Shown here one piece after another: positions 53,295 through 60,000 of a stretch of DNA of 60,000 nucleotides; the first letter of the stretch is position 1; every line of letters starts with the position of its first letter. Below the pieces are notes generated by a model, which saw only the letters and a list, made by a program, of their open reading frames with translations, made no database searches and was not told where the DNA came from. Source of the DNA: Bolinopsis microptera (lineage: Eukaryota > Ctenophora > Tentaculata > Lobata > Bolinopsidae); NCBI RefSeq assembly GCF_026151205.1, contig NC_087073.1, positions 4,611,001-4,671,000 of the forward strand, in the 5' to 3' direction. The translations under genes were made by a program, and so were the position numbers.

Positions 53295-55964
53295 ATGCAC
53301 AAGGAGAAACTTGAACTAACCAAGCGTCATGAATCTAAGTTGAAGAGAGATAAGGACTATGCTATTTATGTTGCACCTTCATATGTGGATAATGCTAAAC
53401 CTGTGAAGAAGAGGAGAAGAAGGAAGAGAAAAAAGATTAATCGTACCACATCCCACAGACATCAGAGGACGTTAATCAAAGGTACTCTTCCCAAGGTTGA
53501 AGACTTGTCAATGGAAAACATGTCCAGAACAGTTGTAAATCTTACAGACAAAGAGCTTAGTAAAGAGCAACTCTATGTCTTTTTCTTGTCTCACAAGTTT
53601 GCACCTACACCTCCCCTACCAGATCTAAGCCGCTTCGAGAACGATTTGTGTAGATGGTTTTCTAAAATGAGAGCTAAAGTTGTATTTGATAGCTTTAAAT
53701 GTGGACCCAACAAAGCAGATAAGAGAGTTACTGATATGGAACGTTGTCTTATAAAGACTGATGCATCACGTACTTTCGAATCTTGTAAAAACCCTGCACT
53801 TGAGGCATTTATAAAATGCTGCAGAGCAGAAGTAGACCTCCACAGGCCAACTCAGAAATTCGTCTCACCAGATAACATCGCTGCGCCCATCAGAGCAGCT
53901 CTCAAAGAAGTCAAAGGTTGGAAAGACATTGTAATCAGACCATTCGATAAAGGAGTAGGATTCTTCCTTCTTAGTGAAGAAGATTATATTCAACGAATAG
54001 GTGTACATTTAAATGATAGATCTGTATATAGTATTGTAAATAATGTAGATGATTTAGTTGTAGAATTGATTGATAAAATTTCGAATTGGACAATTGAGTT
54101 TAAAGATGAATTAGGTATGTCCAAGAAGGTCAAGGAGTGGGTTATTCCATGTACTGAGCTTAACCAGCCTGGAAACATGTACCTGAATCCCAAGGCACAC
54201 AAACCACCTTTGTATCCTGGGAGGATGATTACCACCGGCTGTGGTTCATACATTGAAAACCTTTCTGCCTTGACTGCGTATGAATTGAAGAAGGCTACTT
54301 TGAATTATAGAATTATTGATACCCCTCACTTTCTGAGGAAGATTGATAGCCTGAACGAGTCTAGCATATTGTTGGGAAAGGAGGTTATACATGTTGCCAT
54401 CGATATATCTAACATGTTTACCAACATTCCTAGGGATATGGGGATCCAACAATGCACTAAGCACCTGAATAAAAGGAGTAGTGGTGATCAATTGTTTAGT
54501 ACAGAATGCATTATTAGTGCACTAGAAATTACTCTTGATTACAACATTGCTTCATTTAACGGTATAACATACCGCCAGGAGCGTGGAGCAGCGATGGGTC
54601 CTAAGAACTCATGTGAGTATGCAGATTGTGCTATGGATAAGATTGATATTTTAGTTAACGAAGGAGATCTAGAATATGGCCCGCCTCATAGACCAGCATT
54701 CTGGGGTAGATTACGTGATGACATTTATATGGCTTGGCCCGGTACTGTTGAGGAACTATTACAATTCATGGAATGGCTCAATAGTATCCACCCAAACCTT
54801 TTGTTTACTTACGACTACTCTAGGGACGGCGTTGAGTTTCTAGACACCTATGTCTATGCTGTTGGTGATGTTGTCCACACCAAACTCTACTCTAAACCTA
54901 GTGACACCCACTGCTACCTTATCCCCACGTCATGCCATAGGAACCATGTTGTAAAAAACATACCTTTTGGAGTGGCGAGGCGGGTGAGACAGAACAACAG
55001 TGAAGACACTAACTTCTTGGAGCAGAGAGAGGTCTATACACGTTACCTTCTAGCCCGAGGTTATCATTCCAGTATTATAGAAGATGCCTTTAACAAATTT
55101 AGTGATATAGCTAATAGGAAAAACTTGTATACCCTTAAAGACAAGGATGAGTCGACTGCCTGTTTAATACCCATGGTGATGGATCAAAATCCAGCACTTC
55201 CCAACATGGGGGGCATTATCCATAAGTATAAGCACCTTCTCAACCTCGATCCGGCCCTGAAGAAGCTGGTACGTGCGGACAGTGTATTCGTGAGTCATCG
55301 AAAGAATCAAACTATCGGTGGCATGCTTGTACACAATAAGTACCGTGCCAGTGGAACTTTAAACTGTGATAATGAGAGAGAAACAACTGCAAGTCAGATC
55401 CAGGAACCAGACTCCGAAAATCTAAGGGCGGTTCCCGGGGCTGTCGACCCAGGGTGCCATGCTTGTGGTAAATGCTATGTTTGTAAGCAAAATTTCCTGT
55501 CCCCCTGTTCCAACTTTAGTAGTCACCATTCTAAACAAGTTTTCCCTATAACGAAGTATATATCTTGTCAGAGTTATAACCTCATTTATTTAATGGAGTG
55601 TAAGACTTGTAAACAGTCGTATGTCGGTTATACTACCTCAAATCTCCCTAAGAGATTCTCTAACCATAAGAGTCACATAAAGAAAGGTATAAGAAGTTGT
55701 AAATTAGTTAACCATTTTTTAGATATTGATCATGATTTAGATTTTAGTACCATAGCCTCCTATAATTCCTCACTTAGTAAGCACCTTTCTGTCATTATAG
55801 TAGACGCTTTAGTATTTGAGCCTAATATTAGTAAAGCAGACAAAGAAAAGGCTATGGAAGCTAGAGAGGGGTTCTACCAGACCCAATTGAAAACCCTTGA
55901 ACGGTTTGGGGGTATGAACACCCTTGATAGTAACCATATACTTTTTAAATCTGCCGGAGCTTAG
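53295..55964 (+). CDS. Penelope-like reverse transcriptase with GIY-YIG endonuclease
   Basis: 889 codons. Near the N-terminus there is a basic stretch (KPVKKRRRRKRKK, residues about 35-50), possibly nuclear targeting. RT blocks follow in order: YLNPKAHKPPLYPGRM (about 296), VAIDISNMFTNIPRD (about 367), QERGAAMGPKNSC (about 430) and RLRDDIYMAWPG with the catalytic Asp pair (about 475). A CHACGKCYVC zinc-binding linker lies at about 722-731. Then comes the GIY-YIG nuclease: NLIYLMECKTCKQSYVGYTT (about 762-781), with Arg and His of PKRFSNHKSH. This gives target nicking and primed reverse transcription, as in Penelope/Poseidon-type elements. The frame is intact and the nearby repeat almost identical, so the insertion is young. 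If translation starts here instead of upstream of the TAA, about 120 N-terminal residues are missing. Confidence 0.92.
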   Translation: MHKEKLELTKRHESKLKRDKDYAIYVAPSYVDNAKPVKKRRRRKRKKINRTTSHRHQRTLIKGTLPKVEDLSMENMSRTVVNLTDKELSKEQLYVFFLSHKFAPTPPLPDLSRFENDLCRWFSKMRAKVVFDSFKCGPNKADKRVTDMERCLIKTDASRTFESCKNPALEAFIKCCRAEVDLHRPTQKFVSPDNIAAPIRAALKEVKGWKDIVIRPFDKGVGFFLLSEEDYIQRIGVHLNDRSVYSIVNNVDDLVVELIDKISNWTIEFKDELGMSKKVKEWVIPCTELNQPGNMYLNPKAHKPPLYPGRMITTGCGSYIENLSALTAYELKKATLNYRIIDTPHFLRKIDSLNESSILLGKEVIHVAIDISNMFTNIPRDMGIQQCTKHLNKRSSGDQLFSTECIISALEITLDYNIASFNGITYRQERGAAMGPKNSCEYADCAMDKIDILVNEGDLEYGPPHRPAFWGRLRDDIYMAWPGTVEELLQFMEWLNSIHPNLLFTYDYSRDGVEFLDTYVYAVGDVVHTKLYSKPSDTHCYLIPTSCHRNHVVKNIPFGVARRVRQNNSEDTNFLEQREVYTRYLLARGYHSSIIEDAFNKFSDIANRKNLYTLKDKDESTACLIPMVMDQNPALPNMGGIIHKYKHLLNLDPALKKLVRADSVFVSHRKNQTIGGMLVHNKYRASGTLNCDNERETTASQIQEPDSENLRAVPGAVDPGCHACGKCYVCKQNFLSPCSNFSSHHSKQVFPITKYISCQSYNLIYLMECKTCKQSYVGYTTSNLPKRFSNHKSHIKKGIRSCKLVNHFLDIDHDLDFSTIASYNSSLSKHLSVIIVDALVFEPNISKADKEKAMEAREGFYQTQLKTLERFGGMNTLDSNHILFKSAGA

Positions 55965-56912
55965 TTATAGTTTTAGTATATTTTGTAGATTTTATTTAGT
56001 TATACCATTATTCCAGAGACGTGCATATTACATTTTTTACTTAAGTATAAATTTTACAGGTTTTTTGTTGTGATTTTAAGTGATTTTCCGAGAATCAGTT
56101 ATCAGTATTTAGATAAGAGATAAGATAAGAGTACATTTTTAACGGCTTTCAGTTTCTTTTTTAAATTTCAGTTCATCAGATTTTCCCACTGCTTTTAGTT
56201 TGTATTTATTCTCAATTGTATATGATTCGTATTTGTTGTAGTTACTTTAATGATATAATTTCTCAGAATTGATGTAAATAAACGATGCAAAGACTTTCGA
56301 AGATCTAATCACAACCGCTTTCTTTTATTGTGTAGAAGTCCAGCCATGAAATATATATATATCCCGCGTGGTTACACAGACTGCAAGCGCACTCACTCAG
56401 TACACAAGAACTGGGTTCGGAGTTCGCGCGTCGCGTCGAACACGCAGTGGCGGCAACAGATAAAATTCGTTGGGCCTCACCCGTGCATGTTGGCTGGACA
56501 CCAAATATTAAAAGTAAAGTTTAAATCATTGGGACAGAGTGGCCACACTTCCACATATTCGCCAAATTTACCTCCTTAGATTACAAAGGCACTAAGTGGG
56601 ACTAATATTAGCAAAATAAAAAGAGTTACTATGATCTCAAAGAATGGCATAGGGGTAAATTTCGTAGCGATACCAATTACCAAATCTCAGGATCATTACT
56701 ACTACGAATACTACTACTACTACTACCATGTCGGAACTAAGTCTGATCTACGCCAGATAACCCCTCCATATATCTTTATTCCGCAGCAGGGTTCACAGTT
56801 CATCTTTAGAATTTGTCCCAACTTCTTCAGTAACAAAGACAAATAGCTTTGTCTCGGTCGGCCTTGTTCTACCATGCACAGGTTCCCATAAGAGTGCTAA
56901 GACTAAATAACT

Positions 56913-57000
56913 AGCCAGTAGCTCAGGACATCTGATGCAGTGTCCTATTATTTTTAATCGGGACACTGCATCAGACATCCTGACTCCTGAGCTACTGGCC
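56913..57000. repeat. 88-nt hairpin, pre-miRNA-like
   Basis: gccagtagctcagga pairs with tcctgagctactggc, and tctgatgcagtgtcc with ggacactgcatcaga. That is two 15-bp stems separated by a small asymmetric bulge and closed by an AT-rich 15-nt loop. It could be a short fold-back transposon or a small-RNA precursor. Confidence 0.75.
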
Positions 57001-57177
57001 TTGGAAATACCAAATGCCCGGATCCTTGGAAATACCAAAAATTGTATGAACGAGACTTTTGTGACTGTGCTGCTCAACTTACACTAAGCAATTTAGAGGG
57101 CGATGATTAATCACTCTACACTCGACTGTCACGTGACTTTTTAAACACGTTCTCTAGCTGGTCCTAAACGACTATTC

Positions 57178-57231
57178 GAAACCCTAACTCTCTAATCTGA
57201 TCCCAACCCTAACCCTAACCCAATCCCTAAC
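57178..57231. repeat. Interstitial telomere-like CCCTAA repeats
   Basis: aaccctaaccctaaccc (57205-57221) flanked by degenerate ccctaac units: three perfect and several imperfect copies of the animal telomere hexamer. Confidence 0.6.
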
Positions 57232-57806
57232 AAAAGCATATGCTGAAACCCTAACGAGAAATTAGACCAACTTCGTTATACGGTCACATCACGTGATCGA
57301 GACAGTTTTTCGCCAATATCTCGCCAGGGGAGCATTTTAACACGCTGTCATGAGGGGTACTTCGGAATCAGAGTCGGAAAATACATCGATTAGAATTAGT
57401 TTCAACTGTCGGGGGCCCTTTTAGAAAAATCTCGAAGATTGAGTGTAGAGTGATTTTTAGCACGCTGTCAATTTAAAGCATGTTTCTGTTTTTGAGGTTT
57501 CAGAGCTTGAAGAAAAAACAGACCCTCGTGTTTTGTGGGTTATATTTTATGCTTCATATTCGTTGTGTCACTTCTTCTCGTTGAAAGAAATTATCGATAA
57601 TAGTCGATTGCCAATTGTAACAACAATTATTTTGCTGAAATTGCAACAACAATGCAGTTTTATTTATGCTTTTTATTGAGAAACGAGACGCAGCCTTACA
57701 TGCTAAGCAGCCATCTATTAGTAGCAAAGAAGTTTGAAACTTCAGTAAATTATTGCGAATAAGACAACAATTACTCAATAGAACAGGGCAAATACAATAG
57801 ACTTAC

Positions 57807-59555
57807 TCTCCCCAGTCCCGCTAGTGTCAAACTCGTCTATCATTGCTCTAAGTTCCTCATCACTCATATTCTCACCCAGCTCGCGAGCTACGCGCCGCAG
57901 GTTTCTCAGGTTTATAGAACCAGTTCTGAAATGTTTTTTAAAATCGTAAAGACGGTCCTAGTCGGTTTTATTTTTGGAAAAAGGAAATATAACGGTTTTT
58001 ATTAATGAGTTTAATTATACGCGATTAATTAGTAATAATTTGTAATTAACAGGACTAATTATTACAAATTATTACCCGTCGTCGTCAAATAAGGTGAACG
58101 CTTTTTGTACTTCATCCTCAGGGTTTCTCTCCAGCATCTTATCTTTCACTGAAAAGTTAGTTTCTTCTGTCAATATGCATAATCAATTTATATAATAATT
58201 AATTTATTAATGCAATAATATAAATCGATCATGCAAAACATAGAAACCTTTTGGTCTTGGATATATTTTCTAATTTGACAGAGAACTGACAAAAATTTAC
58301 CATTATGGATTCATATCAAAACGTCCAATTTTGTAAAAAAATTAAACGCAAGTTCTATTTCTTAGATTTAACTGGTACCATTTGAAATAAATTAATATTA
58401 AAATGATATTATCAACTAGTACCATTTGAATAGTCAAAATTTAAATGATGTTATAAAAACTTATAAAAGGAATAACTAACAGATATCGTAAAAGTCGTCC
58501 CAGTACATGTTACCCGAGCCGTCTCTATCGTAGTCTTTTAGCAACTTGAGAACCTCTGCTTTCTTGACGTCGAACCCAAGCGCTTTCATAGCAACCTGTA
58601 AAGTGTAAGTTCAGTATTTAGTTTTTTGAGCATAAATCTAAATAAAACGTGGGAATAAGAATAATAATAATATAAGAAAAAAAGCAAGATAACAGGCTGC
58701 ACTGTAGGTTATGTTGTGTTTGCGGCCGCTTAGTTATCTTTCGATTGACTTTTAATTGTATTCTAATCTTGTTTCACGTCTGTCGAGCAAAATAGAAAGA
58801 TACAAATCTGGGTTTCAATTTTTAGGAAGTGGTTTTATTTTGGTTATATATGAGAAGCAGTAACGAGCCGACTTTAAGCTTGCTAATGACACTTGTAAAT
58901 ACGATGTATTTACGAGTGACCGAAATTTTTGACCAGTGACCAATCAGTGATGTCCGTGAGAGTGACACAAGTCGCCATCAAGGTACTGGAAGCTGTATAT
59001 TCGGAGAAAACGTTGATGGAATGAAAATTTTGAAAATGTCCTACCAGTAGGACATTTTCAAATTTCAGCTTTCCTTGACCCAAATTTCACTGTTTTGACT
59101 CAATTTTTCTTCAATGAACATCGAGCAAGGTCACTGAGGATGGCACAAGACACGATTGAGATACTGAAAGTTCTATTCCCAAAGAAAGCTGTAATAAACG
59201 GTTAATCACCAGAAAAAGATCACTTTTTGATCAATAATGTTTTCGTGTTTTTAAGCTGTTGCCAGTTTAAAATATAGTCTATTGTAGTGTACTGCAAATA
59301 TAGTACTATACTAGATACTGTACGAATCGTTTAATGCAGAAGAGTGTAGAGACTAGAGTAAATTAGTGTGGAGTAGAAAATATATAAATAAAAAGTTTAT
59401 TTATAATGTTTTACCTTGAGTTCATGATAGTCAATAACACCATCCTTATCTGAGTCAAATAAATCAAATGCTTCTCGCAGTTCTTCTTTCTGTTCATTAG
59501 TTAGCTCCCTTCTTTTCTTACTTCGCTTTCCAAGCTTGACCTCTGCCATTTGCAT
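57807..59555 (-). CDS. Centrin (caltractin), last exon not found
   Basis: Four exons join in frame: 59415-59555, 58481-58595, 58076-58148 and 57807-57925, giving 149 residues plus one base of the next codon. Centrins have about 170, so roughly 20 are missing. The start [20 protein letters not shown] (ATG 59555, second in-frame ATG 59549) has the basic N-terminus of centrins. EF-hand 1 is complete ([15 protein letters not shown]), as is hand 2 ([14 protein letters not shown]). Hand 3 ([14 protein letters not shown]) is followed by [23 protein letters not shown], and hand 4 begins DTSGTGE at the last donor (GTAAGT). Role: Ca2+-binding core protein of centrioles and basal bodies, also in nuclear export and DNA-repair complexes. 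No exon encoding the EEFxxIM-type end was found between here and 50 kb; the Penelope-like pair occupies most of that interval. It may be far away, split, or lost. Confidence 0.85.
59027..59066. repeat. Near-perfect hairpin in centrin intron 1
   Basis: ttgaaaatgtccta-ccag-taggacattttcaa: 14 perfect pairs with a 4-nt loop, extendable by a few A/T pairs. It lies in the centrin first intron. Confidence 0.85.
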
Positions 59556-60000
59556 TGATGATTGATCACTTGAAGAGATGTGTTAGGACAATTAATTAAT
59601 TTCAGCTAGGCTATTCTATTGCATGTACTGTGTATAAGAAATAAAACAGAAAGCCCCCTAATAAGTGTTTGTAAGTTCAATGGACCAATGCGTGATTGGA
59701 GATCATCAACATGAAGATATCACACGAATGAACTCACCTCTAAATATGACCACCAGCTATATCATGCAAATATAGCTCCGAAATAAATAAATTACACTAC
59801 ATATCTATACATTTGGCCTGATCTTATTACACTGTAGTCCCCAGGGGTTGGGATAAAGCCCTTACTGGATCCTTTTACCAGCCACAATAAGATTGGTTCT
59901 GCCAGTTCTGTCACCAACTGTAACCAACTGTTTAAAAAGTAGATAGCTAGAATTTTAAATTTTAAGTTATAGACCAATCTTCTCAATTTTATAATTTAAG
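59556..60000. other. 5' flank of the centrin gene
   Basis: No coding exon recognised to the window end; should hold the centrin promoter or an untranslated first exon. Confidence 0.45.

Larger units (their letters stand above)
52796..56355 (+). mobile_element. Near full-length Penelope-like retroelement (EN+ type)
   Basis: About 3.56 kb from the end of the upstream copy to the end of the 3' UTR. It encodes a reverse transcriptase and a GIY-YIG endonuclease in one frame, broken only by a TAA at 53208-53210. The 3' part repeats the upstream copy. It lies between the two centrin-family genes. Confidence 0.9.
56356..57806. other. Intergenic / presumed last intron of the centrin gene
   Basis: No coding exon found. 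The expected final centrin exon was sought on the minus strand and not seen. It contains the hairpin 56913-57000, a telomere-like CCCTAA patch (57178-57231) and a two-fold ccttggaaatacc repeat at about 56998-57040. Confidence 0.55.

Overview
The window is nuclear DNA of an invertebrate animal. Evidence: AT-rich sequence, genes split by short GT-AG introns (about 100-1700 bp), a single-exon class A receptor, metazoan families (SLC7 transporter, CREB3-type bZIP, centrins) and several classes of eukaryotic transposon. A class I terpene cyclase with introns typical of the window, plus abundant Penelope-like and LINE sequence, would fit a cnidarian, and an octocoral best because animal-encoded terpene cyclases of this type are established there. 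This placement is an inference; a sponge or another marine invertebrate is not excluded.

Layout. 1-110: possible tail of a gene entering from the left. 2765-3922 (+): short CREB3/OASIS-like bZIP with no membrane anchor, whose stop-codon region is repeated in tandem downstream. 5126-8380 (-): ten-exon SLC7 amino-acid transporter, convergent with the bZIP. 9.1-9.9 kb: an 18-bp and a 7-bp satellite. 12967-13575: internally deleted Tc1/mariner-like element. 14.5-16.3 kb: direct repeats flanking a small inverted-repeat element, then a fold-back element. 16.9-18.8 kb: 5'-truncated L1/Tx1-like LINE with poly(A). 20142-21242 (+): orphan 7TM receptor. 21.2-31.3 kb: gene-poor, with a (GT)100 tract. 31376-36335 (+): eight-exon terpene cyclase (399 aa). 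38869-39786 (-): small secreted acidic protein with a 26-nt microexon. 41066-46536 (-): coiled-coil protein whose second intron carries a 2.28-kb inverted-repeat element filled with a polypurine repeat. 47260-49891 (-): centrin-like EF-hand protein with a LINE in intron 1. 50.7-56.4 kb: LINE scrap, (GA)n and a head-to-tail Penelope-like element pair. 57807-59555 (-): centrin, last exon not found.

How the parts relate. The terpene cyclase is the most notable gene. Its splice phases close perfectly over eight exons and it shows the aspartate-rich motif, the sensor Arg-x-x-Asp, an NSE motif and the C-terminal Arg-Tyr pair at the expected spacing. From 41 to 60 kb, three same-strand genes (coiled-coil, centrin-like, centrin) may form a centriole/basal-body neighbourhood, which is an inference from family membership only. 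Several functional junctions (a stop codon, a 5' splice site) have been copied in tandem, and transposons have entered at least two introns. All exon models were built by eye from reading frame and splice signals; none is supported by transcripts here.
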